64,000 nt of DNA from Alkaliphilus transvaalensis ATCC 700919 (GTDB lineage: Bacteria; Bacillota; Clostridia; Peptostreptococcales; Natronincolaceae), in NCBI RefSeq assembly GCF_000621485.1, contig NZ_KK211287.1:158427-222426 (forward strand). Reading direction: 5' to 3'. Every line of letters starts with the position of its first letter. The first letter of the stretch is position 1. Both the position numbers and the translations under genes were made by a program. Positions 54,704 through 62,506 of the stretch are shown piece by piece. The notes under the pieces were generated by a model. It was not told where the DNA came from. It ran no database searches and worked only from the letters and a program-made list of their open reading frames with translations.

Positions 54704-55495
54704 CTAACATGGAATTATTGTACCCCTTAATAAAACTGGTCCGCTTGGTCGGGTAGGAACTGGATAAGGTTCAGCTGTAACAATAATAGAGTCATATCCT
54801 TCGAAACTCATATTGGCAGCTGAATAACCTGCCTCTATCCCTGGTGCATCTGTTACCTTTAAAGTAAAGGAATAATACAGTTCTTGATTTTCGTCAACCA
54901 CCCAAGCTCGATAAGTACTTAGACCAGGATCTAGATCATTAGGGGCTGGCAACCCAAATGTCGCAACCCAAACATCCCCTTCTGAAATGTTAATAAAGGA
55001 AGTGCCACCAAATACACCTTCCCGTTGGGGTATTAAATTTACTCTGCAAATTCCTGTAGGTACTGGTATATCGTCTGGAGGTGGAATGCATATTCTTTGA
55101 CCAACTTCAACAACGTTAGGATCTGGTATTTGTGGGTTTGCTTGTATCATTCGTTGTAATGTTATACCAAAACGTCTGGCTATGGAGAAAAGTGAATCTC
55201 CCCTTCTTGCTGTGTAGATTGTTCCATCTGGACAGAAGGGACCTGGTGGTGGCGGTGGTTCTACTTCAATAGGTATACAAATTCTTTGACCAGGGTAAAC
55301 AATATTTGGATTAGCTACCTGAGGATTTGCTACAATTAAAGCTTGTAACGTAATTCCAAATTCATTTGCAATGCGAAACATTGTATCTCCTGGTCTAACT
55401 GTGTAAATTGTTCCACCTACACATGGGGGTGGTTCGGGAACCTGCAATGACTGTACAGCTGGCATATGATAAGGCGTTCCATAATAATAGTACAC
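54704..55495 (-). CDS. Double-LysM protein (spore or cell-wall associated)
   Basis: A 263-residue protein starting at GTG after GGAGGGTTTAC. A Tyr-rich N-terminus (YYYYGTPYHMP) precedes two LysM domains (IYTVRPGDTMFRIANEFGI and IYTARRGDSLFSIARRFGI, each ending GQRICIP) linked by a proline-rich stretch, then a beta-rich C-terminal domain of about 115 residues. There is no signal peptide, as in several spore-coat LysM proteins. LysM binds N-acetylglucosamine in peptidoglycan. The last domain is not assigned. Confidence 0.85.
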   Translation of the reverse strand: MYYYYGTPYHMPAVQSLQVPEPPPCVGGTIYTVRPGDTMFRIANEFGITLQALIVANPQVANPNIVYPGQRICIPIEVEPPPPPGPFCPDGTIYTARRGDSLFSIARRFGITLQRMIQANPQIPDPNVVEVGQRICIPPPDDIPVPTGICRVNLIPQREGVFGGTSFINISEGDVWVATFGLPAPNDLDPGLSTYRAWVVDENQELYYSFTLKVTDAPGIEAGYSAANMSFEGYDSIIVTAEPYPVPTRPSGPVLLRGTIIPC

Positions 55496-55658
55496 GTAAA
55501 CCCTCCTTTCAAGGCTTCTATTTACATTATATGTTTTAGTTTGAAATTGGTTAAAAACTTTCCACTTAAATAATAATTGAAATAACTTTTTAGTAGAGAA
55601 ATTTGGCGTTTCGCAATGTTGATTTACTATTCAACCTTAGACTTCTTCCAGTTATACG

Positions 55659-55712
55659 TAAAAAAGGAATGTCTCCATGCATGATAATTGCATAACAGTC
55701 ATTCCTTTTTTT
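55659..55712 (-). terminator. Terminator of the GltD-like gene
   Basis: AAAAAAGGAATG.../CATTCCTTTTTT, a long stem with a 30-base loop, active on both strands. Confidence 0.75.
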
Positions 55713-55737
55713 ACATGCTATTTATAAATTTTTCTAA

Positions 55738-56976
55738 TCATCCTCGTTTTTCCTCAACATACTGATGAATGATTTCACTTACTTCTTTTGAAACCTTAAC
55801 TGCTTCTACAACTGTCTTAGCTCCTGTAACAACATCGCCTGAAGCAAACACACCTTCTCTTGTTGTTCTACCGTACTCATCGGTAATAATTAAGCCATAT
55901 TGATTTAATTCAATTCCCTTTGTTGTAGAGACTATATTACTTCTAGGGCCCTGACTAACTGAAACAATAATAGCGTCACATTGAAATAATTGTTTTACTT
56001 CATTATCTTTATTCTGACTTTCATCATTTTCATGGTTGTTATCCTTCGTCTCTACATAGATCACTCCATCACTAGTAAATTCAATGGGTTCTTTATATAA
56101 TTCAAACTTAACTCCGTCAATTTTTGCATATTCAACTTCATCTTTTCTGGCAGACATTTCTTCAAAGCCTTTTCGGTACATAATATAAACCTCTTTTACT
56201 CCTTTTCTTAAGGCTGTACGGGCAACATCCATAGCAACATTTCCAGCCCCAACTATACATACCTTTTCCCCTAGTTCATATACCTCTGGATTTTTCAAGT
56301 AATCTATCGCATAATGCACATGTCCTAAGCTTTCTCCTTTTATATTCATTTTTTTAGGTTTCCATACACCTGTCCCTATAAATAAAGCGTCATATCCGTC
56401 CCGAAAAAGTTCTTCTATCGTTAAAACTGGTCCAATTACTGTGTTTGGTCTTATTTTCACCCCAAGCTTTAACAATTGATCTTTAAGCCTTTCAAGAATC
56501 CTTTTTGGTAATCTAAATTCTGGAATGCCATATCTTAGTACCCCACCAATTTTATCATGGGCTTCAAAAATGGTAATATTATAACCTTTTAATGCTAACA
56601 TAAAAGCTATTGTGATACCCGCTGGTCCCGAACCAATGATGGCAATATTTCTATTTAGTCGCTTTATCGGTTTTAAGTTCATAATATCTAAATTATAATC
56701 TGATATATAGTTCTCAATAGAACTGATTTGAACTGGAGTAGATTTTTTATTTAATATACAGTGACCTTCACATTGCTTTTCGTGGGGACATACCAAAGAA
56801 CAAATAACAGAAAGGGGATTATTTTTAAAGAGCATCTCTCCAGCCATCTGAATATTCCCATCTAGTAATAGTTTGATCATCTCAGGAATAGCAGTATTTA
56901 TTGGACAACCTGCTTTACAGGCTGGCTTTTTACATTGAAGACACTTTTTCCCCTCTTCTAATATGTGTTTTCCCAT
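55738..56976 (-). CDS. GltD-like NADPH oxidoreductase (NfnB/glutamate synthase small-subunit type)
   Basis: A 412-residue flavoprotein. N-terminal cysteines CLQCKKPACKAGCP and CSLVCPHEKQCEGHC bind two 4Fe-4S clusters. IGSGPAGITIAFMLALKGYN binds FAD and VCIVGAGNVAMDVARTALRKG binds NAD(P). A final GVFASGDVVTGAKTVVEA closes the FAD site. Such subunits move electrons from NADPH to a partner, as in glutamate synthase or transhydrogenase. No large-subunit gene is adjacent, so its partner is unknown. Confidence 0.9.
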   Translation of the reverse strand: MGKHILEEGKKCLQCKKPACKAGCPINTAIPEMIKLLLDGNIQMAGEMLFKNNPLSVICSLVCPHEKQCEGHCILNKKSTPVQISSIENYISDYNLDIMNLKPIKRLNRNIAIIGSGPAGITIAFMLALKGYNITIFEAHDKIGGVLRYGIPEFRLPKRILERLKDQLLKLGVKIRPNTVIGPVLTIEELFRDGYDALFIGTGVWKPKKMNIKGESLGHVHYAIDYLKNPEVYELGEKVCIVGAGNVAMDVARTALRKGVKEVYIMYRKGFEEMSARKDEVEYAKIDGVKFELYKEPIEFTSDGVIYVETKDNNHENDESQNKDNEVKQLFQCDAIIVSVSQGPRSNIVSTTKGIELNQYGLIITDEYGRTTREGVFASGDVVTGAKTVVEAVKVSKEVSEIIHQYVEEKRG

Positions 56977-57194
56977 TTCATCATCTCCTAATTATTTTAT
57001 CACTTACTAATATTGGATGTTAAATTTATATTTTCATAGATGGAATATAATTTAAAGTTACTTAAGAAAATTACATCATTTTTATTAGATCTCCCTAGTT
57101 AGTAGATTATCCAGTAATAATTTTTATTAATAGTATACTGTATACTGAATTTTTTGACAAGTATTTTTATACATCTTAAAAATCACTATCAGCA

Positions 57195-57245
57195 CAAAAA
57201 AGTCGTCTCAAAATAGAAAATGTAAAATCTACTTCGAGACGTTTC
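57195..57245 (-). terminator. Terminator of the AhpD-like selenoprotein gene
   Basis: CGTCTCGAAGTAG/CTATTTTGAGACG stem followed by ACTTTTTTG on the minus strand. Confidence 0.75.
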
Positions 57246-57276
57246 TTTGCTTTTATTTAACTGTTTAATTATTTAG

Positions 57277-57807
57277 TTATTTCGTTATTTCTACACCTAG
57301 AGCGTTGTTAAATCGATTAAAATAGTTAAATGTCCCTACAACACATGCTATTTCCACTATCTCACCTTCATCAAAATGACTACTTAAACGCTTCCATAGG
57401 TCGTCATCCACCGACAAGGAATCTAAAGACATAACTCTAGCAAATTCTAGAGCAACCATTTCCCTTTCAGTAAAAACTGATGGGTCTTGTTGTCCCTTTA
57501 ACAGTTTATCCATAGATTCTTCAGAGACACCGAACCGTTTTGCCAAAACGGTATGGGATGCAAGTCAGTAGCTACATTCATTAAGCTGAGACACCGTAAC
57601 AGCCAACATTTCCTTTAATTTAATATCAACTGTTCCGCCAAAAAGGACATTATTAAAATGAGCATGGGCCGTCTCTAATAGTTCTTCTCGATAAGCAAGG
57701 GTTCTAAACATATTAGGGATATTTCCCCTTTGCTTTTGAAAATCATCAAATATTTCTTGAGCTTTACCGTTTACTTCATCTCTTTCAAGTGGTCTTATTC
57801 TTGCCAT
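57277..57807 (-). CDS. AhpD-like selenoprotein (UGA = Sec)
   Basis: Two adjacent open frames join in the same frame if the TGA at 57565-57567 is read as selenocysteine, giving 176 residues. The joint reads QLNECSYU followed by LASHTVLAKRFGV, exactly the AhpD/carboxymuconolactone decarboxylase active site (E..CxxC...H) with the second Cys as Sec. The perfect stem ACCGTTTT-GGC-AAAACGGT begins 12 bases after the UGA, the usual place of a bacterial SECIS. AhpD-like proteins reduce peroxides or alkylhydroperoxidase partners. GGGAGGGG precedes the start. Confidence 0.92.
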
Positions 57808-57841
57808 AAAGACCCCTCCCTTTCTTTGGTTTTTATGTATA

Positions 57842-58066
57842 TAGATTCAAGGATCAAAATCAGACAGCGACCGTAGCGTATATAAAAATACGTGAGGGTG
57901 CTGGTTGATTACAGTGACACAGAAGATAGCGGCTTTTCAACAGCCAGTTTTAAGCCAGATCAAAAGTCGTTAGATTCAAGGATCAAAATCAGACAGCGAC
58001 TGTAGCGTATATAAAAATACGTAAAGGTGCTGGTTGATTGCAGTGACACAGAAGATGGCGGCTTTT
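57842..58066. repeat. 129-bp direct repeat, two copies
   Basis: TAGATTCAAGGATCAAAATC starts at 57842 and at 57971. About 95 bases match with only a few changes, down to GGCGGCTTTTCA. Each copy contains CGTATATAAAAATACG, a small dyad. The second copy ends just before the stop of the DUF378 gene. The stretch has no gene; I do not recognise the element. Confidence 0.85.
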
Positions 58067-58074
58067 CATCTGGC

Positions 58075-58260
58075 TTATCTTAGGAATAGCATTAGTAACG
58101 TATACAACGCCGCCACCCCAATTAAAATATACACCAGCCGCGCTACAGGATTTCTAGATCCACCGAAAATACTTGCTACTACATCTACATTAAACAACCC
58201 AACTAAACCCCAATTTAAACCTCCAATAATGATTAATATAACTGCGATCCATGCTAACAA
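58075..58260 (-). CDS. DUF378 small membrane protein
   Basis: A 61-residue protein from a TTG at 58260, six bases after GGGGGGG. It has two membrane helices with IIGGLNWGLVGLFNVDVV and VARLVYILIGVAALYTLL, the DUF378 (YuzA-like) pattern. Function unknown. Its 3' end abuts a tandem duplication. Confidence 0.85.
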   Translation of the reverse strand: MLAWIAVILIIIGGLNWGLVGLFNVDVVASIFGGSRNPVARLVYILIGVAALYTLLMLFLR

Positions 58261-58340
58261 AGTATTCCCCCCCCTATACAATTTTTGATTATGCTAGTAC
58301 ATATATATGAGGAGAATCTTTATGATATGCTCTTTTACGG

Positions 58341-59282
58341 CTAGTATCCTCTTTCTAGGTCAACCTTATTCAGAAGCTCATTGTTGTTGATGTAACGCTT
58401 CATGTTCTCTAATATCATTTCAGACCTTCTTTGGTTTCTCATTTCCGATATCCATGAATTATGGGGTGAAATTAGCACTCGATCAATGTCCCATAGGGGA
58501 CTTTCTGTAGAAAGGGGTTCTTCTTCAAATACATCTAGGGCTACCCCTTTTAAATGATTATCTGAAAGCACTTCAACAAGCTCTTTTTCATGAATAATAT
58601 TCCCTCGACTGACATTAATTAAAACAGCATTCTTCTTCATTTTTAATAGTGCTTCTTTATTTATAAGATGATGGGTTTTAGGTGTGTAGGGAATTGTTAA
58701 TACGACAACATCACTCATTTCTAATACTTCATCCATTTTACTTATTGGGTAACACTTATGAAAAAATTCTGTGTCCCTTCCAGTCGTATTGACCCCTATT
58801 ATCTCTACCCCAAAACCCTGCAGTCTTTTAGCTGATTCTTTAGCAATACTACCTGTTCCGATAAATGCTACTTTCTTTCCATATAGCTCTAATAGGGAGG
58901 TATCCATCTTCCATAGCTTCTCTTTTTGTTGTTGATACATTTTAGCAGTATTTTTATAGATCTCAAGCATCTTTAAAACTACCCATTCCCCCATAGGAAT
59001 ACTGTATCCACCTCTATTATTAGTAAGCGTTATATTATTTTTCAAAAGGATCTCCTTTGGTGCTTGATCTACACCAATACTAGATAGCTGTATCCATTTT
59101 AAATTAGTCATTTTACTAATATCCAATGTTGAAAAAGGATTATAGCATACAAGTACCTCTACATCCTCCATAGAGTCATCGTACACAACTTCATTTTCCT
59201 TAACAATTATAATTTGGTATCCTAAATCTTTAATTGCATTCATATATTCTTTTCCATAATCATATGTAAACAGCGCCTTCAT
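58341..59282 (-). CDS. D-2-hydroxyacid dehydrogenase
   Basis: A 313-residue NAD-dependent dehydrogenase. The nucleotide motif is VAFIGTGSIAKESAKRLQGFG; catalytic Arg, Glu and His appear in INVSRGNI, DVFEEEPL and ISPHNSW. Substrate could be glyoxylate, hydroxypyruvate, phosphoglycerate or a related 2-keto acid. It is monocistronic. Confidence 0.9.
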   Translation of the reverse strand: MKALFTYDYGKEYMNAIKDLGYQIIIVKENEVVYDDSMEDVEVLVCYNPFSTLDISKMTNLKWIQLSSIGVDQAPKEILLKNNITLTNNRGGYSIPMGEWVVLKMLEIYKNTAKMYQQQKEKLWKMDTSLLELYGKKVAFIGTGSIAKESAKRLQGFGVEIIGVNTTGRDTEFFHKCYPISKMDEVLEMSDVVVLTIPYTPKTHHLINKEALLKMKKNAVLINVSRGNIIHEKELVEVLSDNHLKGVALDVFEEEPLSTESPLWDIDRVLISPHNSWISEMRNQRRSEMILENMKRYINNNELLNKVDLERGY

Positions 59283-59511
59283 TCCATCACTCCCTTATTA
59301 TTTAGAATATTTTTTCATAGTTTCTAGCTCTTTCTTTATTATATATCTCAATTTTTTTAAAATAAACCCTATGGTAGCAAATTTAACTAACTTTCAAATT
59401 ACTAGGATATATTTATAAAATATCATTTTTAATGTATAATAACTTTATCGAGAGCAGAATATTACAAGATCATTTTCGTTTTTTATTCTAAAAGAATTGA
59501 GGTATAGATTT

Positions 59512-59991
59512 ATGTTATATCGAGTAAAACAATTTATTAATGGACTTACTGCAAAGGTTACAGACAAAGACCTTGAATTTATTAATCAACAGTTAACCCC
59601 TCAAGAAAAGAATTTATTTCTTAAATTAAGGGTTAGTGAACAATATCATAGCCTTAATGTTGCCTATGGCTGTCAGTCAGAAGCTCCAACAAACAATAAA
59701 TTAATAAAGGCTGCCCTCCTTCATGATGTGGGAAAGGTTGATACAAACCTAACCATTATAAACAAATCATTTGTCGTGTTGGCTAAGAAGCTTAAAATAA
59801 AAAAAAGCCTTCTACCCAGCTTCCTTCAAAAGTCTTTAGAATATCAATTAACCCATCCACAAAGGGGTTATGAGTTATTAAAACCCCTAAAAACTGAAGA
59901 AGATATTTTATACTTTGTCCTAAATCATCATGACTACTCCATTGAGAACCTTGAAATGAAAATTCTTCAAAAGTATGATAATCTAAATTAA
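59512..59991 (+). CDS. HD-domain protein
   Basis: The start is the ATG at 59512 after TTGAGG. The 159-residue protein has an HD core: HSLNVAYG, AALLHDVGKVDTNLT and NHHDYS, with a helical N-terminus. Phosphohydrolase activity on nucleotides is the family expectation. It is divergent from the dehydrogenase gene. Confidence 0.85.
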   Translation: MLYRVKQFINGLTAKVTDKDLEFINQQLTPQEKNLFLKLRVSEQYHSLNVAYGCQSEAPTNNKLIKAALLHDVGKVDTNLTIINKSFVVLAKKLKIKKSLLPSFLQKSLEYQLTHPQRGYELLKPLKTEEDILYFVLNHHDYSIENLEMKILQKYDNLN

Positions 59992-60011
59992 GTCTATTTT
60001 TCTATATTTAT

Positions 60012-60043
60012 AAAAGACAGGATCAATTTCGCCCCTGTCTTTT
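60012..60043 (+). terminator. Terminator of the HD gene
   Basis: AAAAGACAGG/CCTGTCTTTT stem followed by ATCCTTTTTTT. Confidence 0.8.
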
Positions 60044-60057
60044 ATCCTTTTTTTAAA

Positions 60058-60094
60058 AAAACTGCCTTTAACAATTAAATCATCAAAGACAGTT
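60058..60094 (-). terminator. Terminator of prfC
   Basis: AACTGTCTTT/AAAGGCAGTT stem followed by T7 on the minus strand. Confidence 0.8.
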
Positions 60095-60106
60095 CTCTAT
60101 TATCTA

Positions 60107-61720
60107 TTATACTTTTACTTTTCTTAAAGAGATATCCCTTAAGATAGCATCTTTATTTCTTTCTTTAACCCGCTCTATTGACCATTCATTTTGGAATAGT
60201 AGTACAGGGTTTTCATCTTCGTCTTGAACAATTAAGGTATCCATCGTAATACCAAAGGTGTCTGGGTCAAATTTCTCAGTCTCTACCCATCTGATATATC
60301 TATAGGGTAGATTTTCCATTATAATATCCACACCATATTCATTCTTAAGACGATATTCTAATACTTCAAACTGTAACGCCCCAACAACACCAACAATTAG
60401 TTCCTCTACACCGATATGGGGACGTTTGAAGACTTGAATCGTGCCTTCTTCTGATAGCTGGGTAATTCCCTTTAAAAATTGCTTTCTTTTTAAAGAATTC
60501 TTAGCATAGATTTTTGTAAAATGTTCTGGTGCGAAAACTGGGATTCCTTCATATTGGATTTTTGACCCATCTTCACAAAGGGTATCACCGATTCTAAAAA
60601 TACCTGGATCGTGGACCCCGATAATGTCTCCCGGATAAGCAGTTTCTACCACGATACGGTCTTGGGCTAAGAATTGTTGTGGTTGAGATAATCTAATCTT
60701 TTTGTTCTCTTGTACATGATTAACCTGCATACCCTTTTCAAATTTACCTGAGCAAATTCTAATAAAGGCAATTCTATCCCTGTGGGTAGGGTTCATATTA
60801 GCTTGAATTTTAAAGATGAATCCTGTAAAGTTCTCCGTTTTAGGATCAATTATACCTTGATTACTTTCACGAGGGGTTGGTGGTGTTGTTAGCTTTAAGA
60901 AACCCTCTAAAAATGGTTGTACCCCAAAGTTTGTCATGGCACTACCAAAGAAAACTGGTGTCAGCTCTCCCTTAAGGATTTTATCAATATCAAATTCATC
61001 TCCAGCCATATCTAAAAGCTCAATTTCTTCTATCAGTTGGTTGTGAAGACTTTCTCCTAAAAGCCCCTTTAGGTTTTCGTCCGTAACATCACCAGAAACC
61101 ACCTTCGCCACCGATTGTCCGTGGTTACCTTCTCCAAACACTTCAATTTGCTTTTTCTGACGGTTATAAACCCCCTTAAAGTTACCATCAGTACCGATAG
61201 GCCAGTTCATTGGGTAAGACTGAATTCCTAATACCTTTTCAATCTCCTCCATCAGTTCAAAGGGGTCTTTTCCAGCTCTATCTAGCTTGTTTACGAAGGT
61301 GAAGATCGGTATCCCCCTCATTTTACAGACATGGAAAAGCTTCTTTGTTTGATCCTCTACCCCTTTAGCACAGTCAATTACCATTACTGCACTATCGGCC
61401 GCCATTAATGTACGATAAGTATCTTCACTGAAGTCTTGATGCCCAGGGGTATCAAGAATGTTTATACAATGATTATCATAATTAAATTGAAGCACACTGG
61501 AGGTTACAGAGATCCCCCTTTGTTTTTCTATTTCCATCCAGTCGGAAACTGCATGTTTTTGTGCTCTTCTAGACTTTACCGAACCTGCTAAACGAATTGC
61601 ACCCCCATACAGTAAAAGTTTCTCTGTTAAGGTGGTTTTTCCCGCATCTGGATGGGAAATGATTGCAAAGGTTCTTCTTCTTTCTACTTCTTCATTAAAA
61701 CTAAAGACTTGTTCTGACAT
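60107..61720 (-). CDS. prfC: Peptide chain release factor 3
   Basis: A 537-residue translational GTPase that recycles release factors 1 and 2. G motifs are complete: SHPDAGKTTLTEKLL, the switch II DTPGHQDFSEDT and FVNKLDRAG. The following domains have the RF3-specific C-terminus with GVVGALQFEVLEYRL. Monocistronic with its own terminator. Confidence 0.97.
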   Translation of the reverse strand: MSEQVFSFNEEVERRRTFAIISHPDAGKTTLTEKLLLYGGAIRLAGSVKSRRAQKHAVSDWMEIEKQRGISVTSSVLQFNYDNHCINILDTPGHQDFSEDTYRTLMAADSAVMVIDCAKGVEDQTKKLFHVCKMRGIPIFTFVNKLDRAGKDPFELMEEIEKVLGIQSYPMNWPIGTDGNFKGVYNRQKKQIEVFGEGNHGQSVAKVVSGDVTDENLKGLLGESLHNQLIEEIELLDMAGDEFDIDKILKGELTPVFFGSAMTNFGVQPFLEGFLKLTTPPTPRESNQGIIDPKTENFTGFIFKIQANMNPTHRDRIAFIRICSGKFEKGMQVNHVQENKKIRLSQPQQFLAQDRIVVETAYPGDIIGVHDPGIFRIGDTLCEDGSKIQYEGIPVFAPEHFTKIYAKNSLKRKQFLKGITQLSEEGTIQVFKRPHIGVEELIVGVVGALQFEVLEYRLKNEYGVDIIMENLPYRYIRWVETEKFDPDTFGITMDTLIVQDEDENPVLLFQNEWSIERVKERNKDAILRDISLRKVKV

Positions 61721-61841
61721 TTTTCCTCTTCCTTTATATAAAATATTATAGTAAAATATTTAATTTCGACCTTTTGATTTTATCTTTTTATTGCTATTCT
61801 GTCAATTCTATAACTAAATTAATCATAAAATCTAAAAAATA

Positions 61842-61867
61842 AAACCCTATCAGTTCTACTACAGGGT
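61842..61867 (-). terminator. Terminator after the membrane-anchored hypothetical gene
   Basis: AACCCTGTAGTAGAACTGATAGGGTT followed by TTATTTTTT on the minus strand. Confidence 0.7.
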
Positions 61868-61960
61868 TAAAGGGATAAAGTTGTCTGTTCAGTTATATTT
61901 TGATTATTTTCATCATTTGAATGTAGATATTTTTTATATTTAAGGGGGCACTTAAGACAT

Positions 61961-62341
61961 TCAATAACCATGGAATTCAAGAAGATTATATTTCCTAAAT
62001 ATATTCCATGGAAATTTATTTTCCTTAAATACAATATAATAATCTTGATCTTCTTCAATTAAAGCCCAAACTTCACTAATATATACATGCTCTCTATTCC
62101 GTGGTCCTTCTTCATATATAAAGCTATCAGTATCTTTTAACTCAAACTGTATTTCTTTTAATTCAGGAACAATACCATAGTAGCCAGTAATGTAATATTT
62201 CCCTAAAAGGGTTTCTTTATTTTGAATTGTAAATTGGTGAATAACATGTATGTCACCTGAAAAGTAGTTGTTCAATGAGAATAATATAAATAATACAAAA
62301 GCGATTAGGACTACAATTAACATTTTTTTATTTATCTTCAT
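61961..62341 (-). CDS. Membrane-anchored hypothetical protein
   Basis: A 126-residue protein with one N-terminal helix (MLIVVLIAFVLFILFSL) and an outer beta-rich domain of about 95 residues. No family is recognised. It lies alone between prfC and the S9 peptidase gene. Confidence 0.65.
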   Translation of the reverse strand: MKINKKMLIVVLIAFVLFILFSLNNYFSGDIHVIHQFTIQNKETLLGKYYITGYYGIVPELKEIQFELKDTDSFIYEEGPRNREHVYISEVWALIEEDQDYYIVFKENKFPWNIFRKYNLLEFHGY

Positions 62342-62375
62342 ATAATTCCCCCACTAAGCAAATTAGCCAATTTTT

Positions 62376-62402
62376 GATGGGTTAGATGGGCTAGATGGGT
62401 TA
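62376..62402. repeat. 9-bp tandem repeat, three units
   Basis: GATGGGTTA, GATGGGCTA and GATGGGTTA follow each other just upstream of the hypothetical gene. Confidence 0.8.
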
Positions 62403-62445
62403 GATCTACCTAAGTATCCCATTAAAATACGCCTACAAATTAAAG

Positions 62446-62498
62446 TAGCTGATAATACCCTTTCATGAAAATGTTACCAACAGGAGTACTATCAGCTA
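62446..62498 (-). terminator. Terminator-like hairpin after the S9 peptidase gene
   Basis: TAGCTGATA.../TATCAGCTA arms followed by CTTTAATTTG on the minus strand. The T run is weak. Confidence 0.45.
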
Positions 62499-62506
62499 AA
62501 ACTTAA

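Noticed and set aside
54704-55495. LysM protein as a phage endolysin
   Set aside because: No catalytic domain, no signal or holin, and no phage genes nearby. A spore or wall protein fits better.
57565-57807. Reading the AhpD-like locus as two small genes or a nonsense pseudogene
   Set aside because: The frame is continuous through UGA, the codon falls exactly at the second position of the CxxC motif, and a SECIS-like stem follows.
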